Source: JAJFUG01 sp964473155
GTDB lineage: Bacteria > Gemmatimonadota > Glassbacteria > GWA2-58-10
Assembly: GCA_964473155.1 (NCBI GenBank)
Contig: CAYYNT010000097.1
Location: forward strand, 1 to 10,713
Reading direction: 5' to 3'
Length of the DNA: 10,713 nt
Shown: positions 1-7,201 of the stretch, one piece after another
Layout of the letters: each line of letters begins with the position of its first letter
Position numbering within the stretch: the first letter of the stretch is position 1
Notes under the pieces: generated by a model
Databases searched by the model: none
The model's input: only the letters and a program-made list of their open reading frames with translations
Told to the model about the DNA's origin: nothing
Position numbers and translations under genes: made by a program

Positions 1-978
1 CTGAGCGGGGATGACGTGCGCGAGGGCCTGACCGGGGTGATCTCGGTCAAGATGATAGACCCGCAGTTCGAGGGCCAGACCAAGACCAGGCTGGGCAACA
101 GCGAGATCAAGGGCCTGGTGGAGAGCGTGGTCAACGAGCAGCTGGCGATCCAGCTCGAGGAGAATCCATCGATTGCGCGCAAGGTGATCGAGAAGGCGGT
201 CAACGCCGCCCAGGCGCGCGAGGCGGCGCGCAAGGCCCGCGACCTGACCCGCCGCAAGAACGCCATGGAAAGTTCTGGTCTGCCCGGCAAGCTCGCCGAC
301 TGCTCGATCTCAGATCCCAAGCTCTGCGAGGTCTACCTGGTGGAGGGCGACAGCGCGGGCGGTTCGGCCAAGATGGGCCGCGATCGCCGCAACCAGGCGA
401 TCCTCCCTCTCAGGGGCAAGATTCTGAACGTGGAGAAGGCGCGGCTGCACAAGATCCTCTCGAACGAGGAAATCCGCACCATGATCACGGCTATCGGCAC
501 GGGCGTGGGCGAGGAGGATTTCAACCTGGAGAACGCGCGCTACCACAAGATCATAATCATGACCGACGCCGACGTGGACGGGGCGCATATCCGTATCCTG
601 CTGCTCACGTTTTTCTTCCGCTACATGCGCGAGCTGATCAACCAGGGCATGATCTATATCGCCCAGCCGCCGCTTTTTAGAGTGTTCAAGGGCAGCCAGG
701 AGTTCTACGCCTACACCGAGCAGGAGCGCGAGCAGTACGTGAAGCGCCTGGGCGGGGAGAAAGTGAACATCCAGCGCTACAAGGGCCTGGGCGAGATGAA
801 CCCGGAGCAGCTCTGGAAGACCACCATGGACCCGGAGACCCGCACGATCCTGCAGGTGAAGATGGACGAGGCGATGGAGGCGGACAGGCTGTTCACCGAA
901 CTGATGGGCGACGAGGTGGAGCCGCGGCGTCTGTTCATAGAGCGGAATGCAAGGTACGTGACGAACCTGGATATTTAG
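1..978 (+). CDS. gyrB: DNA gyrase subunit B, C-terminal half (5' end outside window)
   Basis: ATP-dependent type IIA topoisomerase subunit that, as a GyrA2B2 tetramer, introduces negative supercoils in the cytoplasm. The frame is open from base 1, so the ATPase domain and start lie upstream and 325 residues are visible. The TOPRIM domain is intact: EGDSAGGSAK begins at visible codon 115 (catalytic Glu) and the Mg-binding DADVDG at codons 189-194. The GyrB tail follows, with QRYKGLGEMNPEQLW and the ending ERNARYVTNLDI. That tail, together with EMNPEQLW, favours GyrB over ParE. There is no sign of the long insertion found in the E. coli TOPRIM region, so this is the short (about 640-aa) form common outside Gammaproteobacteria. 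Codon use is strongly GC-rich. No convincing intrinsic terminator follows the TAG stop. Confidence 0.97.
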   Translation: MSGDDVREGLTGVISVKMIDPQFEGQTKTRLGNSEIKGLVESVVNEQLAIQLEENPSIARKVIEKAVNAAQAREAARKARDLTRRKNAMESSGLPGKLADCSISDPKLCEVYLVEGDSAGGSAKMGRDRRNQAILPLRGKILNVEKARLHKILSNEEIRTMITAIGTGVGEEDFNLENARYHKIIIMTDADVDGAHIRILLLTFFFRYMRELINQGMIYIAQPPLFRVFKGSQEFYAYTEQEREQYVKRLGGEKVNIQRYKGLGEMNPEQLWKTTMDPETRTILQVKMDEAMEADRLFTELMGDEVEPRRLFIERNARYVTNLDI

Positions 979-1079
979 GGATTGGCTAAAAATAAAAAAA
1001 CATAGCCAGTGGGCGGGGTGTGTAAAACTCCACAATAAAATATTTGAACTGGATCGGTTTTCCGGCGGTCTGAATCTGT

Positions 1080-1191
1080 CGTAGGGGCGACATCCATGTC
1101 GCCCGGTATTTGGTGCCTCGGCGCGGCAGGCCGTGCCCCATGTTAGGAAACGGCAAAACGCAAAACGGGCGACACAGGTGTCGCCCCTACG
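1080..1191. repeat. 112-bp intergenic element with 13-bp terminal inverted repeats and three hairpins
   Basis: The element is bounded by perfect inverted repeats CGTAGGGGCGACA (1080-1092) and TGTCGCCCCTACG (1179-1191). Three short-loop palindromes lie inside: 1085-1104 (9-bp arms GGGCGACAT/ATGTCGCCC, 2-nt loop), 1120-1137 (8-bp arms GGCGCGGC/GCCGTGCC, one G-U pair, loop AG) and 1168-1187 (9-bp arms GGGCGACAC/GTGTCGCCC, loop AG). It occupies the gyrB-to-71-aa-protein gap and carries no gene. The architecture resembles REP/BIME or MITE repeats mobilised in trans. No transposase or target-site duplication is evident here. Confidence 0.8.
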
Positions 1192-1260
1192 CAAAAAAAC
1201 ATGGAAATCACATCAACGGGTGCGGCAGCCTTTTGAAACCTAATCAAGGAAGGTCAGACC

Positions 1261-1476
1261 ATGAAAGCTCTGATCCTTTTTGTCGGCTGGTGCATCCTGT
1301 TCGTGCTGTCCTGGCCGCTGGCCATTCTGGCCCTTATCCTGTTCCCCTTTGTCTGGCTGATCTCTCTGCCCCTGCGCCTGCTCGGGATAACCGTGGGTGC
1401 GCTGTTCGCCTTTGTCAAGGCGCTGCTGTTCCTGCCCGCGCGCATTCTGGGCGGCCGTCCGGCCGGAGCCAGGTGA
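1261..1476 (+). CDS. small hydrophobic membrane protein, 71 aa, unknown function
   Basis: The start is ATG, preceded by a clear purine-rich Shine-Dalgarno (AAGGAAGG at about 1248-1255, a few bases upstream), and the stop is TGA. Almost the whole protein is hydrophobic. A first membrane span covers roughly residues 4-22 and a second roughly 22-40, broken by prolines. A third amphipathic or membrane stretch covers about 42-62, and a short Arg-rich tail (GGRPAGAR) follows. Similar short Leu/Pro/Trp-rich proteins with a LPxRLLGI-type motif occur in many bacteria as uncharacterised inner-membrane proteins, and I cannot name a function. It is convergent with dtd, with only 13 bp between the two stop codons, so the genes probably share a transcription boundary. 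The good ribosome binding site and non-random composition make it a believable gene despite its size. Confidence 0.8.
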   Translation: MKALILFVGWCILFVLSWPLAILALILFPFVWLISLPLRLLGITVGALFAFVKALLFLPARILGGRPAGAR

Positions 1477-1489
1477 CCGGAAAGAGGAT

Positions 1490-1927
1490 TCAGCGCTCCA
1501 GGATCAATGTCACCGGGCCGTCGTTCACAAGTTCCACCTGCATCATCGCCCCGAACCGCCCCGTGGCTACAATGGCCCCCTGAGCGGCCAGCTCTTTCAG
1601 GAAACGCTCGAACAGCGGGGCGCTCAGCTCGGGCGGCCCGGCCTCGATAAATGACGGCCTCCGTCCCTTGCGGCAGTCACCGTACAGGGTGAACTGGCTT
1701 ATCACCAGCAGCTCGCCTCCCACCTCTATCAGTGAGCGGTTCATCTTGTCCTGATCGTCGCGGAAAACCCGCAGGCCCACGATCCGGTTGGCCATCCAGG
1801 CCAGGTCCTCCTGCGACTCATCGCCTTTCATCGCCACCAGCAGCATCAACCCCGGCCCGATCCGGCCGGTCACCTCGTCCTCGACAGTCACCGAGGCGCG
1901 GCTCACCCGTTGCGCCACCACGCGCAT
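1490..1927 (-). CDS. dtd: D-aminoacyl-tRNA deacylase (DTD1 family)
   Basis: Cytoplasmic homodimeric proofreading enzyme that hydrolyses the ester bond of D-aminoacyl-tRNAs (and Gly-tRNA-Ala), recycling tRNA and keeping D-amino acids out of protein. The 145-aa length is standard for the family. Both signature motifs are intact: SQFT at residues 77-80 and NDGPVT at 135-140, the latter carrying the Gly-cisPro pair that enforces chiral selectivity. The N-terminus MRVVAQRVSRASV is canonical, fixing the ATG start at 1927. A GGAG lies about 11 nt upstream of it, slightly far. The stop is TGA, which shows that TGA is a normal terminator in this genome. It is divergent from archease across a 126-bp gap. 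Confidence 0.97.
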   Translation of the reverse strand: MRVVAQRVSRASVTVEDEVTGRIGPGLMLLVAMKGDESQEDLAWMANRIVGLRVFRDDQDKMNRSLIEVGGELLVISQFTLYGDCRKGRRPSFIEAGPPELSAPLFERFLKELAAQGAIVATGRFGAMMQVELVNDGPVTLILER

Positions 1928-1961
1928 CTTGTGGTATTCTCCGTTAAATGGTAAGTTGTGG

Positions 1962-1987
1962 AAGGAGTTGTAATGTCCGGAGGCTAA
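1962..1987 (+). promoter_or_regulatory. Shine-Dalgarno plus 4-codon mini-ORF (MSGG-stop) upstream of archease
   Basis: AAGGAG at 1962-1967 sits 5 nt before an ATG at 1973. That ATG opens a reading frame of only four codons (M-S-G-G) ending in TAA at 1985-1987. The mini-ORF is in the same frame as archease, whose own start lies 66 nt downstream of the stop. The TAA falls in the loop of the hairpin at 1977-2001. It may be a leader peptide or the remnant of an older start. No expression evidence is available from sequence alone. Confidence 0.4.
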
Positions 1988-2001
1988 AATTGCCTCTCCG
2001 G
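1977..2001 (+). promoter_or_regulatory. hairpin in the archease leader
   Basis: CCGGAGGC (1977-1984) and GCCTCTCCGG (1992-2001) pair as an 8-bp stem with a two-base bulge (CT) and a 7-nt loop, TAAAATT. It lies between dtd and archease. No T-tract follows on the + strand, so it does not look like an intrinsic terminator or attenuator. A structural role in the archease leader, or in the divergent dtd leader, is possible but unproven. Confidence 0.4.
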
Positions 2002-2053
2002 GAGCCGCCTGTCAAGGACGGCAGAAAACGTAGCCCGCCGACTGGAGACCAGC

Positions 2054-2485
2054 TTGATCGAGGGACCGCATTACGAGACATTCGAGCACACGGCCGATAT
2101 CGGCCTCTACCTGTACGGGCGCAGCCTGAGCGAGCTGTTCGAGGCCGCGGTGAAGGCGGTGCTGGAGTTGAGCGCGGGCGGGGAGGGCGTAGAGGCGCGG
2201 CAGAGCCGCCGGATGGATTTGAGCGCGGAGAGCACCGAGGCCCTTCTGCGGGCCTGGCTGGCCGAGATTGTATACCTGATGAACGTGGAGCGCTGGCTGA
2301 CCGTGCGGGTGGAGATCAAAGAGTTTTCGCCCACCGCTCTGAGCGTTGTCCTGGAGGGCGAGCGGCTCGACCCGGCCCGTCATGAGCTGGCTCTGGAGAT
2401 CAAGGCGGTCACCTGGCACAGGCTCAAGATCGAGCCGGACCAGCGGCCCGGCTGGTTCCGCGCCACGGTGGTTCTTGATGTTTAG
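2054..2485 (+). CDS. archease (RtcB RNA-ligase activator)
   Basis: Archease is a small acidic metal-binding protein that promotes guanylation and multiple turnover of the 3'-phosphate RNA ligase RtcB in RNA repair and tRNA ligation. The 143-aa product has the hallmark N-terminal HTADIG (residues 12-17) and the helix LLRAWLAEIVYLMN. The conserved C-terminal block EIKAVTWHRLKIE is followed by a terminal VVLDV. The start chosen is TTG at 2054, because GGAG at 2044-2047 is well placed and family members begin about ten residues before HTADIG. The frame is closed upstream by TAA at 1985-1987. No rtcB lies in the window. Its divergent neighbour dtd also acts on tRNA, but co-regulation is only a guess. 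Confidence 0.93.
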   Translation: MIEGPHYETFEHTADIGLYLYGRSLSELFEAAVKAVLELSAGGEGVEARQSRRMDLSAESTEALLRAWLAEIVYLMNVERWLTVRVEIKEFSPTALSVVLEGERLDPARHELALEIKAVTWHRLKIEPDQRPGWFRATVVLDV

Positions 2486-2503
2486 GCGAATGCAATTACG
2501 CAA

Positions 2504-2522
2504 GGACACGGCGCGCCGTGCC
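2504..2522. repeat. GC palindrome in the archease/M1-peptidase convergent gap
   Basis: CACGGCGCGCCGTG (2507-2520) is a perfect 14-base palindrome flanked by GG(A) and CC. It could form a strong hairpin between the two convergent genes. No T-tract follows on either strand, so a terminator role is uncertain. It resembles the GCCGTGCC arm of the hairpin at 1120-1137 and probably belongs to the same repeat family. Confidence 0.6.
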
Positions 2523-2541
2523 TGCTGCGCCGGTTATTATG

Positions 2542-2578
2542 CAGGGGCGATTCATGAATCATCGTATTGTTTTACTTT
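2542..2578. repeat. ATTCATGAAT palindromic repeat, copy 1
   Basis: The core GATTCATGAATC (2549-2560) is a perfect 12-base palindrome preceded by CAGGGGC. The right flank has decayed (ATCG in place of GCC). The block aligns with copy 2 at 7750-7787, sharing CAGGGGCGATTCATGAATC and then GTA and TTTTACTTT at matching spacing. It lies 3' of archease, between convergent genes. Confidence 0.75.
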
Positions 2579-2603
2579 CTTGGATTGCAGATAGTTTTTT
2601 ATC

Positions 2604-5600
2604 TCACAGCATCCTTAATAATAACAGTAAGTCAAATACATCGGTCTTGCTATCTGCATTCAGGTCCATTCTGCCGGTTTGAAGCCAGGCATTGCCAAGG
2701 GCTCTCAGCAACTCAAGCAAGTCGTATATATCCATTTTACCGTCAGCGTTTATATCCCCGGGCTGGGAGCTGTTCCGCAGCACAGGCAGGGCCATTCCTG
2801 TTATTCGATCTACCGATTGCTTCATCGGCGTGTCGAAAACATGACCGGTAAAAGGTGACAGGTAAGGCAACTCCACCTGCAGTGTGTTCAAGTCGATGAC
2901 CGACAGCGTCGAGACAAGAGATGATGTGAACAGTATCCGTTGCTTGTCAGCGCCGGAGTCGAGGAAACGTGCATAATCGTTGTATTGATTGCCGATATAA
3001 GTCCAGGTAAAAAGTGTATCTGCAGCGCCTGACAAGTCCCACAAAAGGGTATTGTTCGCCTCATAACCAGCATCTGAACGCAACCACAGAACAACAGTTT
3101 CCGGATTTTCCTGGTAATCTACCGCAGCGGTCCCCACAATCCCGCAGCTGGCCAGAGCTTCCGGCGTCAGATGTCCAGATGCTCCATACTGAAATGAGGC
3201 GCTTCTGACAGAATCAACCGGCTCCAGTTTCCCACTCGATGTCCGAAAATGGCGCGCCTGCAGATAGAATCCACCGCCGGCCTGCTTCGTTTCGGCTCTG
3301 AACCCGACTGTAAACAGGCTCCCGTCGCTTCTCAAGAACGGCATGTCCGAATTGCTCAATTTATAGTCTGCTACGATACTCCCCTGCCGTGTATCGATGA
3401 GCAGTACATGCAATCCCGCTTTGGCCATCAGCAGATTCCGGCCGGGATAAAAGAGCATCTGCCTTGGTAGCCAGGAAAATTTGGGATAAGCTGTCCCTGT
3501 TTCAAAGATCGGATAACTCTGGCCGGTGCTAAGATCAATCTCAAGAATCTTATTATCCTCAAGCAAAAAATACTTATTGTTCTTCCAGTCCAGCGCAGAG
3601 GTTTCCATGAACAGGATTGAGCCGTTCAGTTGAATACGCCTGGTCAAAGCCCAGCGTTTCAGGTCGATAATATCTACTGTATTAAGATTGTTGTTGAAAG
3701 TTATCAGCCTGTTACGCTCGATATCGAGCTGCGGGGCCCGGTTTCCGACTCCGTTCAGCCGGCCGAAAGGCTGGAGAGTAGACCGATCGAGCCCAACAAT
3801 TCCGGATGTCTCCTGCCTGAAAGCGTTTGCAGTGATGGAGGTGGATGGAACCTGAGCCAGGTTCTCGAAGGAGATGTAAACCTGGTTCCAGTCTTCAGGA
3901 GCCGGCTTGACAAGAAATGACAAGGCGTTCATGGGTGCGCCCGGAGGGAAGACCTGCTTGACGCCGCTGTTTTCCATAAAGACAAGATGATAGCTTACCC
4001 GGCTGCCGACCGGTTGTGGAGGGATATCGAAATGTCCATATCCTGCAAACAGCCCGGCCGGGTCGACGGCAACCGTATCTGAGGTCTGGTTGTCAACGGA
4101 ATAGACTGCCTTGATGTAGTCAAAGACGCGGGTTGAATCCAGATAGATATCGATCGTGTACGGATAATCGCTGTGCGGCGTATCGCCACGGGGCATGAGG
4201 TCGGCGCTCACTTCTCGGTAGACTCCGATCAGGGTCCGGCTGTCCGGGTCGAGCAACACGGAATCAAGTACGACCGGGCACTGGAACGCAACCGTGTCGA
4301 CCGGCTGGTTGAGCCTGAATTGACGTGTCTCAGGCACGCTTGACCCGCCGAGAAAAACACCCGCTTCCAAAGGCAGATCGAACGGCGCGGTCTGCTGAGT
4401 CAGAATCAGTCTGCACTCGTAACCCGATGCCAAGGGGGTTATCTCTTGCCGGACTATCACTTCCGGCGCATCGGCGCGCTCGAACCACTCCCGCCTGAAC
4501 CAACCCAGATCATCGGGATAATGCTGTCCGATTAAAGCAAGGAATTCATCCAGAGACGATTTTTCCCGATAGGCGAATTCCTGCTGAAACTGTTTCAGAG
4601 ATGAGAAGAAGGCCTCCTTGCCGATCAACCTTTCCAGCATATACAGCACCGCCGGACCTTTGTAATAGAACCGCGTCAGATCATCACTCGTCTCGATCAG
4701 CGGCAGGTCTCCCACCTGTTTTACGCTCGACAGGGCGGATGGATAGAGTCTGTTGCGGACATGTTTTTTCAGCTTTTCGTCATCCGGAGTGATCGCATGC
4801 AGCGACATCAGCTCGGCGAAGCTTTCCATCATACCGCGGTTCTCTATGGAATGGACCTTGGCGCCCCACCACTGGTGGGCCAGCTCGTGCGCCATCACTT
4901 TGTAGGCCTCATAATCGAGCGTTCCCCCATTTGCGGCGCTGGTATCCTCGAAAATGTCGCTGCCGAGGTCGATTATCCCGGGTTGCGAATAAGCATCGTA
5001 GCCGAGCAGGATGTTGTCCACCAGACGTATTGAATCGTACGGGGCTGGACCGAACCACTGTTCGTACTTGCCGAGTATCTCAAGCGCATCCGACGCCAGG
5101 CGGTTGATCAGGGCGGATGGCCTCGAATGATGGTAAATCTCAATAGTCGCATCCTGGCTTTTATACCGATCGACCTTGAAAGCATCGATTATGAAGGCGG
5201 GGGTGAAGACATCAGGATAATCCGTGCGCCGGCGCTGCCTTAGAAACCCTCCCTCCAGAGATTGCTGATCGATCAGCCTTCCAAGCGTCACCGCTGTCAA
5301 GGATTCCGGCGCCGTTATGTTGAAGTCCGCGTTGTAATTACCTCCCGGGTACTCAGGGAAAGGCAGGCAACCCTTGAGACCGTAGTAGTGACCTTTCTGA
5401 CCGGCTGACTCAACAGCATAGTTTCCATTGGTGAAATCGGTCCTGTTCTGGAAGACGATAATCAGAGTGTCGATTGTTCCAGCCAGGATGTGGGCTTTGA
5501 AATAGACCCGGATACGGTCGGTATCCACCAGGAACGAGTCCACGCCGGAAGTGGAGGAGACTGAAAGAACGGTTGAAGTGTACCGTTGTGGCAGAAAGAC

Positions 5601-5858
5601 CAGCAGCAAAGGCTGGTCCAGGTTACCAAGATGTTTGATTACAGAGCGTGTCTGCGCGTTGAGAAGCGTCTCTGCCGGGTCCCAGGTAAGCTCCGATGAA
5701 TACTCGAACAGACGTATCAGCCTGGCGCTGTAACCCGCGGGCGCTGTCGGTTCGACGGAAGCCTGTAAGGTAATCGTGTCCGGGCTTTTCTGCTTTGTCG
5801 CCTGCAGTTGAGAGGCGAATATGATAATTAAAAAGATCAGTGCTGCTCTCGTAAGCAT
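2604..5858 (-). CDS. secreted M1-family metallopeptidase with C-terminal propeller-like region and dockerin domain
   Basis: A 1084-aa exported protein. The signal peptide MLTRAALIFLIIIFASQLQA suggests cleavage after about residue 20. An N-terminal M1-like beta domain leads to the zinc site HELAHQWW (H324, E325, H328). The likely third ligand is E345 in MESFAE, and FYYKGPAVLYML (about 397-408) corresponds to the M1 helical region. The exopeptidase GAMEN motif is absent; YSQPG occupies that place. A beta-rich part spans about 470-700, and a YVTN/propeller-like stretch about 705-1025. Residues 1034-1084 form a dockerin-like pair of EF-hand repeats, DINADGKMD and DLNADSKTD. The start is ATG with AAAGG just upstream, and the stop is TGA. 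GC content is visibly lower than in gyrB. Substrate and specificity are unknown. The dockerin suggests calcium-dependent anchoring or stabilisation. It shares strand and domain type with the next gene. Confidence 0.9.
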   Translation of the reverse strand: MLTRAALIFLIIIFASQLQATKQKSPDTITLQASVEPTAPAGYSARLIRLFEYSSELTWDPAETLLNAQTRSVIKHLGNLDQPLLLVFLPQRYTSTVLSVSSTSGVDSFLVDTDRIRVYFKAHILAGTIDTLIIVFQNRTDFTNGNYAVESAGQKGHYYGLKGCLPFPEYPGGNYNADFNITAPESLTAVTLGRLIDQQSLEGGFLRQRRRTDYPDVFTPAFIIDAFKVDRYKSQDATIEIYHHSRPSALINRLASDALEILGKYEQWFGPAPYDSIRLVDNILLGYDAYSQPGIIDLGSDIFEDTSAANGGTLDYEAYKVMAHELAHQWWGAKVHSIENRGMMESFAELMSLHAITPDDEKLKKHVRNRLYPSALSSVKQVGDLPLIETSDDLTRFYYKGPAVLYMLERLIGKEAFFSSLKQFQQEFAYREKSSLDEFLALIGQHYPDDLGWFRREWFERADAPEVIVRQEITPLASGYECRLILTQQTAPFDLPLEAGVFLGGSSVPETRQFRLNQPVDTVAFQCPVVLDSVLLDPDSRTLIGVYREVSADLMPRGDTPHSDYPYTIDIYLDSTRVFDYIKAVYSVDNQTSDTVAVDPAGLFAGYGHFDIPPQPVGSRVSYHLVFMENSGVKQVFPPGAPMNALSFLVKPAPEDWNQVYISFENLAQVPSTSITANAFRQETSGIVGLDRSTLQPFGRLNGVGNRAPQLDIERNRLITFNNNLNTVDIIDLKRWALTRRIQLNGSILFMETSALDWKNNKYFLLEDNKILEIDLSTGQSYPIFETGTAYPKFSWLPRQMLFYPGRNLLMAKAGLHVLLIDTRQGSIVADYKLSNSDMPFLRSDGSLFTVGFRAETKQAGGGFYLQARHFRTSSGKLEPVDSVRSASFQYGASGHLTPEALASCGIVGTAAVDYQENPETVVLWLRSDAGYEANNTLLWDLSGAADTLFTWTYIGNQYNDYARFLDSGADKQRILFTSSLVSTLSVIDLNTLQVELPYLSPFTGHVFDTPMKQSVDRITGMALPVLRNSSQPGDINADGKMDIYDLLELLRALGNAWLQTGRMDLNADSKTDVFDLLLLLRML

Positions 5859-5976
5859 GACGGGCCTTTGCCGATGACATAAACTTTGCAGACAGTTATT
5901 TATTTGTTGTCACAGCAGCTTTTTGATTTGAAAACAAAAACGGTTTTGTCATTATGATTCAAACGGTATTAACGTT

Positions 5977-6021
5977 TAAGGATAGGAGGATCGGTGTCTG
6001 CATACCGTCCCCCTATCCTTA
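5977..6021. terminator. long imperfect hairpin, candidate terminator of the 374-aa gene
   Basis: TAAGGATAGG (5977-5986) pairs perfectly with CCTATCCTTA (6012-6021). The stem continues through GGA/TCC and CGG/CCG with one mismatch and one bulged base, giving about 16 pairs and a loop near 5995-6004. It starts 8 bases past the stop of the minus-strand gene at 6029. No run of T follows immediately on the minus strand, so it may be a Rho-dependent pause, an mRNA 3'-protective hairpin or a weak intrinsic terminator. The remaining 5859-5976 is AT-rich with no clear promoter. Confidence 0.5.
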
Positions 6022-6028
6022 TCCACGT

Positions 6029-7153
6029 TCAATTACAAGGCGCCAAACCAAGTGCAAGATAGACAATCGTCATAGCATCTGCGACATTTATATCGCCACT
6101 CGCATTTGCATCGGCTGCGAAAGATTCATACTCGTTTGGAGTACGGCGATAAGCCCAGATATCACTCCAGAGGTCTACATCCGCCGTATTGTACATATTA
6201 TCGCAGTTGATATCCCCACGACCTCCCATTACATATTGTATATTATCAGCATCTATACTCGTGGCATCATAAACACCAAATTCGTATTGTTCAGTGGCCG
6301 GATTATACCACCTGTGCAAAAGAGAACAGAACGCAGAGCTGCTCCATTCTGTGCTTCTGATGGTTGTCGCAGGATGCAATCCAGGATCCCATCCATCTTG
6401 GAACCCGTACAACGTGGGAGAAAAATTGCTCCATGGTTGAGGCTGGAAACGCGCATTACCCAATGAATCACGGCAGCCGACGTTGATGAGGAGTTGAAAT
6501 GTATATCCATAAACAAAGATATCGTTGACCGGCATATACCATCTTGCCCGGTTCGAAATAGAACGCTGTGCATAAGATGTAGGGCGATCAACTTCATGGT
6601 AAAATGTAACGTATGTGGGATTGGGTCCGAATGGATCCAAAGGAGACCCATTAACCTGTTGCAGCGTGCCATTCAATTCCGGTGCATAAGCAAGAGCGAG
6701 TGAATTATCCTTCTTGAGTTTTTTTTGCAATCCCGAATCTCTCTCCACCAGCTGATCGTACAATTGAATATGTTCAATACGTTTCGCTTCGCTTATACCC
6801 TCCTTTTGTAAAATCTCAATAAAAAGATCGCGGTAACGGCCACGGCTGTCCGGATCAATTTTAGCCAACTGTCTTGGTGGCTGCACCACCTTTGCCTGGG
6901 CATCTATAATCCGGTTGACCATCTTGCTTCCGAATAAGGCATCAATACGATAGCGTTGCATGTACTCAAGTAAATCCGCGAGATCGTTATGCTGGACCCA
7001 TTTTCCTTTGTCCGGAATATTATCATAAATGGCTTTATACTCCTGAGCAGTCAGCTTTAAGCTGTTGTCCTGTTCTTTTACACCAGCCAGCTTGCTGTCA
7101 GGACTAGATAAATTTAAGTCTGCGGCATGCCTTTCGGAACATCCGACAACCAT
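6029..7153 (-). CDS. putative lipoprotein with C-terminal dockerin-like domain; signal peptide interrupted by an in-frame TGA
   Basis: The open frame from ATG 7153 gives 374 aa beginning MVVGCSERH. VVGC looks like a lipobox but lies only four residues from that start. Reading upstream in frame gives IIYICLLT, then TGA (7180-7178), then S-M-K-K and a GTG at 7195 with AAGGAG six bases before it. The natural protein was therefore probably a lipoprotein from GTG 7195 with a normal signal peptide, broken by one stop codon. The first half of the mature protein is Lys/Gln/Asp-rich and helical. The centre is aromatic-rich and beta-like. Residues 313-374 form a dockerin-like pair, DINCDNMYNTAD and DANASGDINVAD. 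I recognise no catalytic family. It may be a pseudogene, a sequencing error or inefficiently expressed from ATG 7153. It lies upstream of the M1 peptidase on the same strand, separated by a hairpin. Confidence 0.7.
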   Translation of the reverse strand: MVVGCSERHAADLNLSSPDSKLAGVKEQDNSLKLTAQEYKAIYDNIPDKGKWVQHNDLADLLEYMQRYRIDALFGSKMVNRIIDAQAKVVQPPRQLAKIDPDSRGRYRDLFIEILQKEGISEAKRIEHIQLYDQLVERDSGLQKKLKKDNSLALAYAPELNGTLQQVNGSPLDPFGPNPTYVTFYHEVDRPTSYAQRSISNRARWYMPVNDIFVYGYTFQLLINVGCRDSLGNARFQPQPWSNFSPTLYGFQDGWDPGLHPATTIRSTEWSSSAFCSLLHRWYNPATEQYEFGVYDATSIDADNIQYVMGGRGDINCDNMYNTADVDLWSDIWAYRRTPNEYESFAADANASGDINVADAMTIVYLALGLAPCN

Positions 7154-7201
7154 TGTTAACAGGCAAATGTAAATAATTCAGGACATTTTTTTCACTTCTC
7201 G

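Noticed and set aside
983..1008. TGGCTA/TAGCCA stem after gyrB as an intrinsic terminator
   Set aside because: It has a six-base stem with a 14-base A-rich loop and no T-tract after it on the + strand. It is too weak to call.
1080..1191. CRISPR array
   Set aside because: The repeats are inverted and differ in their cores. There are no direct repeats with regular spacers and no cas genes.
310..1194. 294-codon minus-strand open frame opposite gyrB
   Set aside because: It lies antisense to a certain gyrB in GC-rich DNA, where the opposite frame stays open because of codon bias. Composition is His/Leu/Arg-heavy and unnatural, and the frame begins inside the repeat element.
2589..2604. AGATA/TATCT with a T-rich loop as a terminator for archease or the M1 peptidase
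   Set aside because: The arms are only 5 AT-rich bases, and the T-run is in the loop, not after the stem.
7178..7180. TGA recoded as a sense codon (alternative genetic code or selenocysteine)
   Set aside because: dtd, the 71-aa protein, the M1 peptidase and this gene itself all terminate at TGA in natural positions. A selenocysteine inside a signal peptide makes no functional sense, and no selenocysteine-insertion hairpin was identified.
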